64,000 nucleotides of DNA from Candidatus Hemicellulosilyticus sp. P3 (GTDB lineage Bacteria; Bacteroidota; Bacteroidia; Bacteroidales; P3), in contig LPNH01000003.1 in assembly GCA_001543385.1 (NCBI GenBank), forward strand, positions 124,001-188,000. Reading direction: 5' to 3'. Shown here piece by piece: positions 1-7,544 of this stretch. Position 1 is the stretch's first letter; each line of letters starts with the position of its first letter. Position numbers and translations under genes: made by a program. Under the pieces are notes generated by a model, which did not search any database, was not told where the DNA came from, and worked only from the letters and a program-made list of their open reading frames with translations.

Positions 1-218
1 TTGAACAGGTGGCCTATGCTACCGAGCGGAAGTTGTTGCGGCGTGTGGGCCTCTTTGATGTCTACGATGGCAAGGGCATTGCCGCCGGCATGAAGTCCTA
101 TGCCGTCAGCTTTGTCCTGCAAAGTCCGGACAAGACATTGACAGATAAACAGATTGACGGCGTAATGGAGCGTATCAGGAAAAATCTTGAGTCGCAATTG
201 GGTGCCAAATTGCGGTAA
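1..218 (+). CDS. pheT: Phenylalanine--tRNA ligase beta subunit, C-terminal fragment
   Basis: Only the last 72 codons lie in the window; the reading frame is already open at base 3 and ends with TAA at 216-218. The residues match the C-terminal anticodon-binding (FDX-ACB, ferredoxin-fold) domain of PheT, with the typical order LFDVYDG, a 'KSYAVSFVLQ' strand, 'DKTLTDKQID' and a final 'RIRKNLESQLGAKLR' helix. The beta subunit pairs with PheS to charge tRNA-Phe. The next gene begins two bases after the stop, so the two are very probably cotranscribed. The family call rests on recognising this short conserved end. Confidence 0.9.
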   Translation, partial: EQVAYATERKLLRRVGLFDVYDGKGIAAGMKSYAVSFVLQSPDKTLTDKQIDGVMERIRKNLESQLGAKLR

Positions 219-220
219 AA

Positions 221-733
221 ATGTTTGAGAATCTTTTGTCTGGCCTTGAACAATATGATGTGAAGATTTTGGCGGCTCTCACCAAGAGTATTGCCGGGCG
301 TAAGGATTTTTTCCATTGGCTGTTGCAGGGCGGCTACCCCGAACTTGCGGCGTTCAGCAATGCCATCCGGGGCGACGAGGAGGCGATGGTGTGGTTGTTT
401 CAGCATGACTGTGCCTGGCTGGCTATATTGAGCAATGCTATCGACGGCGAGGTGGAGGCCCGGCAGTGGATGGCCCGGGCCTGTACGCCGGTCAACCTGG
501 TTTTCGCTTTGGCCTGTCGCGAAGATGCCACGGCATTGCGCTGGCTGCAGGAGCGTAAGCTCTTTATTTTTATGCTGATGGCGCGGGAGGTGCATCAGGT
601 GCTCGACACCCAAGCCGTCGAAAATGCGGGCCCTTACACCCGTAAGTTTGGCGGCAATGTGCGAGTGGTCGAAGCCATGCAGCAGTGGATGCGTGATAAT
701 AATATAAACAATGGCCGCGAAGAGCGTGACTGA
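221..733 (+). CDS. Hypothetical protein, 170 aa
   Basis: The ATG lies two bases after the pheT stop codon, so this gene is probably translated from the pheT message. The protein is largely helical, rich in Trp, Ala and Leu, with no signal peptide and no membrane segment, so it is presumably cytosolic. Repeated helix-like units (LAAFSNAIRGDEEAMVWL and LAILSNAIDGEVEARQWM) suggest an internal duplication of about 36 residues, comparable with small helical-repeat folds. I do not recognise a family or any catalytic motif. Tight linkage to pheT hints at a constitutive role but does not define one. Confidence 0.8.
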   Translation: MFENLLSGLEQYDVKILAALTKSIAGRKDFFHWLLQGGYPELAAFSNAIRGDEEAMVWLFQHDCAWLAILSNAIDGEVEARQWMARACTPVNLVFALACREDATALRWLQERKLFIFMLMAREVHQVLDTQAVENAGPYTRKFGGNVRVVEAMQQWMRDNNINNGREERD

Positions 734-829
734 ACACTAATCCATTCCCGTCACACACATCGTGTGGCAATTTGAAACAGTTTGCAGACCTCGTCCCGAT
801 TTGACGCACTGCATATACGATTGAAAAGT

Positions 830-1816
830 ATGATGAAATCAGAAAGAAACGATAAAAGAGGTGGGGAAAACCGACGTAAGGATTCCCGCCAGATGTCGAA
901 CAACCGCAAGGTGACGGAAAAACAAGTTACACCGAAGGGGCGCCGAGCCAGCGGGCGTGCAGCCGACGACAATGCGAACGGATCTGCTGCACGGCCTCGT
1001 GCGGCAAAGCCCCGTGCGACAATGCCTCGAGACACCAAGTCCCGCGCGCCAAAGCCCCGTGAGGCGACGAACCGTCCGCAGTCAAAATCCAAGGTGTCCG
1101 ATACTGAGGAAATGCGGTTGAACAAGTATATTGCCCATGCCGGCATCTGCTCGCGCCGCGAGGCTGACGTGTTGATCGCGGCAGGAGGGGTCAGCGTCAA
1201 CGGCAAGGTGGTCACCGAAATGGGCTATAAGGTACAGCCTGGCGATGTGGTGAATTATGGCGGAGAAACATTGCGCAGCGAGCCGTTACGCTATTTCTTA
1301 CTCAATAAACCCAAAGGATATATCACTACTGTTGATGATCCGCAGGAGCGCAAGACGGTGATGATGCTTATTGACGGTGCCTGCACGGAACGAATCTATC
1401 CTGTGGGGCGCCTGGACCGTGCCACGACGGGATTGCTGCTGTTCACTAACGATGGCGAACTGGCTCGCAAGTTAACGCACCCTTCATCGAGAGTCTACAA
1501 GGTGTATCAGGTCGAACTCGACCGTCCGCTTGTGGCGGCCGACATGCGTCAAATCCGTGACGGCGTGGAGTTGGACGACGGCCCCATTCAGGTGGATGAT
1601 ATTCAATATGTAGAGGGTTTGAACGATAAGCGCATCCTCGGTGTGCAGCTTCACTCGGGACGCAACCGTATTGTGCGCCGCATCTTTGAGCACTTGGGCT
1701 ATGAGGTCCGTAAGCTTGACCGTGTTGCTTTTGCCGGGCTTACCAAAAAAGATCTTCCCCGTGGCCGCTACCGTGAGTTGACTGCAAAGGAGGTGGGGTT
1801 TCTCCGGATGATTTGA
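830..1816 (+). CDS. rluB: Pseudouridine synthase, RluB/RsuA family
   Basis: This rRNA pseudouridine synthase has an S4 RNA-binding domain at about residues 96-145 (RLNKYIAHAGICSRREAD) followed by an RsuA/RluB-type catalytic domain. The catalytic aspartate is D196 in GRLDRATTGLLL. The likely target is a uridine in 23S rRNA. Before the S4 domain there is a basic, disordered tail of about 90 residues with imperfect 'xxxPRxx' repeats (residues 53-83). Such Arg/Lys/Pro-rich tails occur in Bacteroidetes RluB-like enzymes and probably bind RNA. I chose the ATG at 830; the frame stays open upstream only to a TTG at 782. It converges with the methylase gene on the other strand. Confidence 0.92.
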   Translation: MMKSERNDKRGGENRRKDSRQMSNNRKVTEKQVTPKGRRASGRAADDNANGSAARPRAAKPRATMPRDTKSRAPKPREATNRPQSKSKVSDTEEMRLNKYIAHAGICSRREADVLIAAGGVSVNGKVVTEMGYKVQPGDVVNYGGETLRSEPLRYFLLNKPKGYITTVDDPQERKTVMMLIDGACTERIYPVGRLDRATTGLLLFTNDGELARKLTHPSSRVYKVYQVELDRPLVAADMRQIRDGVELDDGPIQVDDIQYVEGLNDKRILGVQLHSGRNRIVRRIFEHLGYEVRKLDRVAFAGLTKKDLPRGRYRELTAKEVGFLRMI

Positions 1817-1850
1817 CCTCTCGTACGCCTTTGCACGATACGGGCAGTTC

Positions 1851-2573
1851 TTATTCTCCAAAAAGGAACACGGTGTTTCTTTTATGCAGGTCTGTCTTGC
1901 TGCGCTCGGACTTCCATCTGCCGGCAGGGAGGGTGCGAATCAGTTGTGAGGGCAGTGTCAGGTCGCAAGCCACGCAGAGCCGCGTCTCGGACTGCAGGAG
2001 GCTGCAGAGTGCGTCCAGCAACTGGTTGTTTCGGTAAGGGGCCTCGATGAAGAGTTGCGTCTGGTGTTCGCTGCGCATACGGCGTTCCAGCTCGTGGATT
2101 CGTTTGGCACGCTGTGCGGCGTCGACAGGCAGGTAGCCGTTGAAGACGAAGTTCTGTCCGTCGAGTCCGCTGGCCATCAGCGCCAGCATCAATGACGAAG
2201 GCCCTACCAGCGGCACGACTTCCACGTTGTGCTCGTGTGCCCACTTTACTGCCAGTGCGCCGGGATCGGCTACACACGGCAACCCCGCCTCGCTCAACAC
2301 ACCGACATCTTCACCGTCGCCGATGCGGGCTATCCAGGATTCAAAATCAGCCGTCCCGGTGCCGCTGCGCCAAGAGGATGCAGTGTGTTCGTTGAGCAGG
2401 TAGAAAAAATCTTCGTCCAACGGATGTCGATAGCCCGCATGGCGCAGAAAGCGACGTGCCGTGCGTATTTCTTCGACAATAAAATGCCGGCACCCCTCCA
2501 GCTGTTGCAGGTTCCATCCCGGAAGCGAGCGGCAGAGGTCTTCGCAGCCAATGGGCACGGGGAATAGTATCAT
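1851..2573 (-). CDS. SAM-dependent methyltransferase, RsmI/tetrapyrrole-methylase family
   Basis: The protein has about 240 residues and belongs to the tetrapyrrole-methylase superfamily, closest to RsmI, which 2'-O-methylates 16S rRNA C1402. The family signature is present at residues 91-106 (GVLSEAGLPCVADPGA), followed by the GPSS loop at 124-127 that shapes the SAM site. The RsmI N-terminal 'PTPIGN' motif appears as 'FPVPIGCEDL'. The frame extends to a GTG at 2585, but the -7 element at 2591-2598 would put transcription initiation near 2585, so the ATG at 2573 is the better start. Substrate specificity is inferred; divergent Bacteroidetes paralogues have not all been tested. Confidence 0.82.
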   Translation of the reverse strand: MILFPVPIGCEDLCRSLPGWNLQQLEGCRHFIVEEIRTARRFLRHAGYRHPLDEDFFYLLNEHTASSWRSGTGTADFESWIARIGDGEDVGVLSEAGLPCVADPGALAVKWAHEHNVEVVPLVGPSSLMLALMASGLDGQNFVFNGYLPVDAAQRAKRIHELERRMRSEHQTQLFIEAPYRNNQLLDALCSLLQSETRLCVACDLTLPSQLIRTLPAGRWKSERSKTDLHKRNTVFLFGE

Positions 2574-2590
2574 TCGTCCGTTCACGGTTG

Positions 2591-2598
2591 CAAAGATA
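2591..2598 (-). promoter_or_regulatory. -7 element (TATCTTTG) of the RsmI-like gene
   Basis: On the minus strand the bases read TATCTTTG, a perfect match to the Bacteroidetes -7 consensus TAnnTTTG. It lies about 18 bases before the ATG at 2573 and argues against the longer GTG start. It is divergent from the promoter at 2629-2636. Confidence 0.6.
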
Positions 2599-2628
2599 GG
2601 AAAAAGCTGTCAATTGCAATTTATTTTG

Positions 2629-2636
2629 TATATTTG
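2629..2636 (+). promoter_or_regulatory. -7 element (TATATTTG) of the PLP-enzyme gene
   Basis: TATATTTG matches the Bacteroidetes TAnnTTTG consensus and lies 54 bases before the ATG at 2691, leaving a leader of roughly 50 bases. No riboswitch-like fold is visible in that short leader. Confidence 0.6.
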
Positions 2637-2690
2637 CATACTGTTCTGTAAGAAGTCAATCCATTTAACCATTCATTTATATTTCTAACC

Positions 2691-3896
2691 ATGAATAAAT
2701 TTGATCCTGCAACAGCAATCCAGCGTCTGGACGGACGCGACGCCAACCGTGGAGTGAACCCCGCTATTTGCGACTCCGCCACTTTCACTTTTCCCGAGGC
2801 TCATCTGATGACCGAGACTTTCCATGGCGAAACGGAAGGCTATTTCCTTTACAGCCGTCACTGGAATCCCTCCAATCTGGCTCTCTGCCAGGCTCTGGCT
2901 GCCATGGAAGGCACCGAGGCGGCTTGGGTGACAGGATCCGGTCTGGCCGCCATCACCTGTGCATTGATTCATGAGGTGAAGGCCGGCGACCATATCATCA
3001 GCTCTATGACCACTTATGGCGGCACCTTTGCCTTTTTGGCCAACTATCTCAAGAAATTCAACGTCGAAACGACGTTTGTCAATATGCAGGATCTGGACGC
3101 CGTCCGCAAAGCGCTGGCCGCCCACCCGAACACCAAGGTGGTTTATACCGAGACGATGAACAACCCGTTGCTCCGTATCGCCAATGTGCCGGAACTGAGC
3201 AAGATGGCTCATGCCGCGGGCGCTAAGCTGATCGTTGACAACACTTTCACCCCGATGATTTTCAATCCTTGCCGTCTCGGTGCTGATGTCACAGTTTATT
3301 CGATGACCAAGTATATCAACGGCACCAACGATTGTGTGGCCGGTGCCATCTGCGGCAGTGCAGCTTACATCAACAGCCTCATCGATGTCAACAATGGCAC
3401 TTGCATGTTGCTTGGACCGGTTCTTGACCCGATGCGCAGCGCCTCTATCAACAAGAATCTCCACACGTTGCACATCCGTATGAAGAAGCATGGTGAGAAT
3501 GCCATGTACTTGGCCAAACGTTTTAAAGAGGTGGGTTTCAAATACAATTACCCCGGTCTGCCCGAACATCCTGACCACGAGCTTTTCAAGAGCATGATGA
3601 ATGAAGGCTACGGGTTCGGCGGCATGATCAGCATTGACATGGGCACTGCCGATAAGGCCAGCAAAATCATGGAGCTGATGCAGGAGAAAGGTGTTGGCTA
3701 CCTTGCTGTTTCGCTGGGCTATTTCAAGACTCTTTTCAGCAACAGCGGTAAGTCCACATCAAGCGAGGTGCCTGAAGATATCCAGAAGGAGATGGGTATG
3801 AGCGAAGGCTTGATCCGCTTCAGCATGGGTCTTGACAACGACATTGAGGCTACATTCCAACTTATCAAGGACTCTGTCGACGCCTTTAACAGATAA
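2691..3896 (+). CDS. Cys/Met-metabolism PLP-dependent enzyme (gamma-lyase / sulfhydrylase type)
   Basis: This 401-residue protein belongs to the fold-type I PLP family of cystathionine gamma-synthase, methionine gamma-lyase and O-acetylhomoserine sulfhydrylase. The PLP-binding lysine is K207 in SMTKYINGTND, the cofactor aspartate is D183 (IVDNTF), the stacking tyrosine is Y109 (TTYGG), and the partner-subunit phosphate ligands are Y54 and R56 (YSRHWNP). Methionine gamma-lyase has Cys directly after the 'YG' (YGCTF); here that position is Gly-111, so methionine gamma-lyase activity should not be assumed. It is monocistronic, with its own promoter at 2629 and an intrinsic terminator at 3934-3980. 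The enzyme class is secure; the reaction is not. Confidence 0.85.
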   Translation: MNKFDPATAIQRLDGRDANRGVNPAICDSATFTFPEAHLMTETFHGETEGYFLYSRHWNPSNLALCQALAAMEGTEAAWVTGSGLAAITCALIHEVKAGDHIISSMTTYGGTFAFLANYLKKFNVETTFVNMQDLDAVRKALAAHPNTKVVYTETMNNPLLRIANVPELSKMAHAAGAKLIVDNTFTPMIFNPCRLGADVTVYSMTKYINGTNDCVAGAICGSAAYINSLIDVNNGTCMLLGPVLDPMRSASINKNLHTLHIRMKKHGENAMYLAKRFKEVGFKYNYPGLPEHPDHELFKSMMNEGYGFGGMISIDMGTADKASKIMELMQEKGVGYLAVSLGYFKTLFSNSGKSTSSEVPEDIQKEMGMSEGLIRFSMGLDNDIEATFQLIKDSVDAFNR

Positions 3897-3933
3897 GATG
3901 GCTGCTGAGAGTGGCCCCTTTCAATAAAAGGGT

Positions 3934-3980
3934 AAGAAGCTGCAAGGCCTCTCTGTTGAGACACCTGGCAGCTTCTTTTT
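3934..3980 (+). terminator. Rho-independent terminator after the PLP-enzyme gene
   Basis: An 8-bp stem (GAAGCTGC at 3936-3943 pairing with GCAGCTTC at 3968-3975) is followed directly by five T residues. It lies 39 bases after the stop codon at 3896. Confidence 0.8.
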
Positions 3981-4033
3981 AATTCAGTTTTGATTTTCTC
4001 ATTTTTTGAACAACCAGATAAATCACCAATATT

Positions 4034-4735
4034 ATGAAGATAGCAATCGTTCTTTCCGGCTGCGGCAACCGCGACGGCAGTGAGCTGCAGGAGACATTAT
4101 CCCTTTTTCTTGCCATCGACCGTCGTGGATGGCAATACCAGTGCTTTGCCCCGGAAGGGATGTTTGAAGTGGTGAGCCATCTTGACAGGAAAGAGACGGA
4201 TGACGATGCCGAGGAGGGGGCGGTGGTTGATGTCGAGCAACGTGACATCTTCGAAGAGTCGGCCCGGGTCTGCCGGGGCGCCATTCTGCCTTTGTCGGAT
4301 TATAGATCCGCCGACTATGACGCTTTGGCGTTGCCTGGTGGCATGGGGGCAGCCCGCAACTTGAGCACCTATGTCTATGACGGGCCACGAATGGAAGTGG
4401 TCGACGCTCTGCATGATGCCATTCTGGACACGTACCGCGCACACAAGCCAATCTGTGCCATGTGTATAGCTCCGATGTTGTTGGCACGCGTCTTAGGTCG
4501 CTATGGTGTGACAGTTACGCTTGGTGCGCTGTCGTCCACCCCTGTCGATGTGGCACGTCAGCTTGGTTGCAGCGTGGAGGCTTGCGCCCCCGACGATGTC
4601 TGTGTCGACGAGGAGCATCGGGTATTGACGACACCGGCCTATATGGCCGCCAGCCATATCAGCGAAATTTTCGACGGTGCCGAAGCTATGGTTGCCAAGT
4701 TGGAGCAATGGCTTGCGGAACGCAGCAATGCGTAA
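4034..4735 (+). CDS. elbB: DJ-1/PfpI-superfamily protein, ElbB-like
   Basis: The 233-residue protein matches ElbB (glyoxalase III-like / 'isoprenoid biosynthesis' protein) in its opening VLSGCGNRDGSELQE and in the nucleophile elbow KPICAMCIAPMLL, where C144 is the expected reactive cysteine. The ALPGGMGAARNLSTY segment (about 99-113) is also diagnostic. Family members show weak glyoxalase activity; the isoprenoid link in E. coli is old and indirect. It is somewhat longer than the usual length of about 217 residues because of an acidic insert near residues 51-66. There is no signal peptide, so it is cytosolic. It is preceded by a terminator and looks monocistronic or paired with the next gene, 77 bases downstream. 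Confidence 0.85.
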   Translation: MKIAIVLSGCGNRDGSELQETLSLFLAIDRRGWQYQCFAPEGMFEVVSHLDRKETDDDAEEGAVVDVEQRDIFEESARVCRGAILPLSDYRSADYDALALPGGMGAARNLSTYVYDGPRMEVVDALHDAILDTYRAHKPICAMCIAPMLLARVLGRYGVTVTLGALSSTPVDVARQLGCSVEACAPDDVCVDEEHRVLTTPAYMAASHISEIFDGAEAMVAKLEQWLAERSNA

Positions 4736-4812
4736 ACATAACCGGATGTCGCGATTTGTCTTGAGATGGTGCGCCATTTGAGTATTTTATAATTATTTAA
4801 TTCAGAAAGAAT

Positions 4813-5559
4813 ATGAAAACCAATGTTTTTATTTTTGCCGTCGCCCTGTTTTCGGGAATGGGGCTTTACGCCCAGGATATTGAGCTTCCGAAACCGGATT
4901 TCACTCAGTATTCGAAGCCTATGATCACCACTTTGCAAGAGCGTCATTCGGTTCGCGAGTACAGTCCGGATCCGCTCTCAATGGAGGAGCTTAGCACGCT
5001 TTGTTGGGCGGCTTGCGGCATGTCGCGTGACGAAAACCATATTACCTCTCCCACAGCCATGAACCGGCAGGAGATCCGGCTCTTTGTCTTTACAGAGAAG
5101 GGTGTTTTCGAGTATCTTCCTAAAAAAAACGCCCTTCGTCCGGTTAGTGAAAAGGACGCCCGCGGACTGTTTGTCTCCAATGCAGCGCCGCTTAAGGATC
5201 GTACTGAAATCAAAAGCAAGAAGGTTCGGAAAGACAAAAACGGCAAGGCTGAGGCGGCTTTGCATCATCCTGCATCTGATGTGAGACGGGCTGGTCAGAC
5301 GTTTGTGCTGGATGCACCGGTCACATTGCTGATGGTCATCGATTTGGAGCGTTTCGGCCGTAACGACGAGCATGCCAGGATGATGGGATATATAGATGCC
5401 GGCATCGTGTCGGAAAATATCAATCTCTACTGTGAATCCGTCAAGCTGGCCACTGTGCCCCGTGTAACGATGGACGTGAGCGCCCTCAGGCAGTTGCTGA
5501 ATTTGAATGAAAATCAAATCCCGGCAGTCAATAACCCGGTCGGCCGTCCCCGCCAGTGA
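4813..5559 (+). CDS. Exported nitroreductase-family protein
   Basis: The 248-residue protein begins with a signal peptide ending near residue 20 (GMGLYAQ) and then has a nitroreductase/SagB-like FMN-binding domain. The flavin-phosphate motif appears as R44-H-S46-V-R48 (LQERHSVREYS), and the dimer/flavin segment as LSTLCWAACGMSR. The tail AVNNPVGRP resembles the 'P-x-G' C-terminus of small nitroreductases. Cytosolic nitroreductases use NAD(P)H to reduce quinones or nitroaromatics; an exported copy would need another electron donor, and none is evident here. A strong bidirectional terminator follows at 5571-5603. The substrate is unknown. Confidence 0.8.
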   Translation: MKTNVFIFAVALFSGMGLYAQDIELPKPDFTQYSKPMITTLQERHSVREYSPDPLSMEELSTLCWAACGMSRDENHITSPTAMNRQEIRLFVFTEKGVFEYLPKKNALRPVSEKDARGLFVSNAAPLKDRTEIKSKKVRKDKNGKAEAALHHPASDVRRAGQTFVLDAPVTLLMVIDLERFGRNDEHARMMGYIDAGIVSENINLYCESVKLATVPRVTMDVSALRQLLNLNENQIPAVNNPVGRPRQ

Positions 5560-5570
5560 AATAATGAAAA

Positions 5571-5603
5571 AGAGCCGGCAGTTAATCTGCCGGCTCTTTT
5601 TTT
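5571..5603. terminator. Bidirectional intrinsic terminator
   Basis: A perfect 10-bp stem (AGAGCCGGCA at 5571-5580, TGCCGGCTCT at 5588-5597) has T-runs on both sides. It separates the convergent nitroreductase gene and the coiled-coil protein gene and can serve both. Confidence 0.85.
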
Positions 5604-5613
5604 ATGTTGCATT

Positions 5614-7467
5614 TTAGTCGAGTCGTAAAATCTGTTTGATTTGATTGATGTCACGCAGGTTTTTCATGCGAATGTTGATTTCATCGACATCGTTTGAACG
5701 CAATATCTCGATGATGATATGCTGTAGGCTTCGGAGAGCGTCTATCCGTTTCTGATACAGGTGGAAGTCCTCGTCGGAGGATATTCTGTCCATCCGGTAG
5801 CTGTTGAAGGCTCTTTTGTAGACATTGATGATGTTGGGGTGGCTCTTGCTGTAAGCGTTGATCTCCACCTCGTCGTTGACTATCGTGTCCCATTGGGCAA
5901 TGGCTTGCAAGCACAGGTTTTGGTAGTCAATGTATTGCGCCAGATTCTTCGCGAATTCATTTCCATCGTGTGCATTGTTGAAATCGGGTGTGAACGGAGT
6001 CCGCTTGGTGACCGAACGGTAGTGATTCTTCAGTGTTTTTTCACAATTCCCGGCATGAAGTATCCGGCTGTCGTTTTTTGTTATGACGGTGCGAAGGTCT
6101 ATGATTCGAAAGTAGAGCCGTTGCACCTGCTCGAAATCGCAGAGCAGGCTGTCGTAAGGCCGGGCTTGCGTGCTGCTTCGGAATGAAGGTGCCACTTGGG
6201 CCGGCGAATCCAGTTTCCGGTATGCCGACCGGATGTCGCTCAATCCACCGCGTGAGCGCATGTAAATTGTGTCCGCCCGCATAGCGATGCTGTCCAACCG
6301 CTCGAAAGATCTGAGGTAAATATGTTGCATGGCGACAAAGTCGTTCAGGCCGGCAATGCAAACCGCTGCATCAGACTCGTTGTTGAATGCGGGGGTGAAG
6401 TTGTAGGATTCCTGCAGTTTCATGTAGGCCGCCACTGGGTTCGGGTAGGCCTTTTTATATTGCAGTGTGATGATGCGGCTGTTTTGGTCGATGGTTTTTC
6501 TCAAGGCAACAGCATCCAGATAGTGTTGCTGCACACGGTGTATATCATCCAGGTCACGTGTGTAGCGGTAGTATTCTTCAACGGTGTTGAATGTGACAGG
6601 CACCGCCGTATGGACGAAATATTTGTTGTAGGCTCTGACGATGTCGGTGTAGTCCATTCCGGCTGCGTCGCGCAATTGTTCGGGGAAGCGTTCAATGCGC
6701 GAAGAGTAGTTGTTGTCACTCAAGGTGCTGTCTAACATATGCCGCTGCATGGAATCCAGTTCATGTAGCTGCGCTGAATAGATATCCGATATGTCGTCTT
6801 GAGAAAGGTTGTAACGGTTGTAGACAGCCAAGTAAGCATAGTATAGGTTTTTATATTCACGTATACGGCTTTTATCCTTGATGGTCCGGCTGTCGCAGGC
6901 TGAGAAGATGTCGCTGTGCTGGCGGTTGATGCGTTTTTTGAGCTGGTCGATGTCTGCCTGCCGCTCTGCGATTCGGCGGGCCTCGGCTGCTTGCGCTTCA
7001 CGCTCCCGCTGCAACTCTTGTTCTTGTAACCGCTGCTGTTCGCGGAGCAGGTAGTAATGGCTGCGTGCCGTTGCGGCTGCCGCCAGACGGTCGATCATGC
7101 CTTCGTAGAAAAGAAAATCGGTGACGACGGTCCGATCGTCAATCCAAATGCCGCTCCCGTCAATACGATAGTCGTTTTTCAGCGAGCGTTTCATCTCGTG
7201 AGCCCGTCGGCCGATTTCGTTGCATAGGGCGGCCATGGTCAGGTTGTCGTCGTCCATCGAGTCGAGTGAAGCTGCAAAATTGAGCGTATCGCTTAGAAAC
7301 GCGACCTCTATGTTATAGTTTGCGGCAATATCACGTACGGACAGTGTGACGGGTTTCTCTTTGGCTTTCTTGGTTTTTTTCTGAGCAAATCCGGTGTTGC
7401 TGAAAGTCAGCAGTGCTGCCAGCAGGAGCAGCCGGCTTGCACCGTATAGACAGGAGCGTCGTCTCAT
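5614..7467 (-). CDS. Exported coiled-coil protein of unknown function
   Basis: About 617 residues. A basic N-terminus (MRRRSCLYG) is followed by a hydrophobic segment ending in GFAQ, a Bacteroidetes-type signal peptide, and then a lysine-rich linker. The middle contains a charged heptad-like stretch (REQQRLQEQELQREREAQ, about residues 145-190) that should form a coiled coil. The rest is helical, rich in Tyr, Arg and Asp, with recurring 'Q.Y..A..' and 'RAYNKYF / NVYKRAF' units suggestive of degenerate helical repeats. I recognise no family. I chose the ATG at 7467 because it directly precedes the signal peptide; an in-frame ATG exists at 7479. It is monocistronic, with a terminator shared with the convergent gene. 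Confidence 0.75.
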   Translation of the reverse strand: MRRRSCLYGASRLLLLAALLTFSNTGFAQKKTKKAKEKPVTLSVRDIAANYNIEVAFLSDTLNFAASLDSMDDDNLTMAALCNEIGRRAHEMKRSLKNDYRIDGSGIWIDDRTVVTDFLFYEGMIDRLAAAATARSHYYLLREQQRLQEQELQREREAQAAEARRIAERQADIDQLKKRINRQHSDIFSACDSRTIKDKSRIREYKNLYYAYLAVYNRYNLSQDDISDIYSAQLHELDSMQRHMLDSTLSDNNYSSRIERFPEQLRDAAGMDYTDIVRAYNKYFVHTAVPVTFNTVEEYYRYTRDLDDIHRVQQHYLDAVALRKTIDQNSRIITLQYKKAYPNPVAAYMKLQESYNFTPAFNNESDAAVCIAGLNDFVAMQHIYLRSFERLDSIAMRADTIYMRSRGGLSDIRSAYRKLDSPAQVAPSFRSSTQARPYDSLLCDFEQVQRLYFRIIDLRTVITKNDSRILHAGNCEKTLKNHYRSVTKRTPFTPDFNNAHDGNEFAKNLAQYIDYQNLCLQAIAQWDTIVNDEVEINAYSKSHPNIINVYKRAFNSYRMDRISSDEDFHLYQKRIDALRSLQHIIIEILRSNDVDEINIRMKNLRDINQIKQILRLD

Positions 7468-7503
7468 AATTTCGCACATGCAGTTAGGTGTTCAATGATA
7501 GGG

Positions 7504-7540
7504 AAAAACCGGACCATCGAGATGGGATGATCCGGTTTTT
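7504..7540 (-). terminator. Intrinsic terminator after the purF-like gene
   Basis: AAAAACCGGA (7504-7513) pairs with TCCGGTTTTT (7531-7540); on the minus strand the stem runs into a U tract. It lies four bases beyond the stop codon at 7545. Confidence 0.75.
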
Positions 7541-7544
7541 CCGC

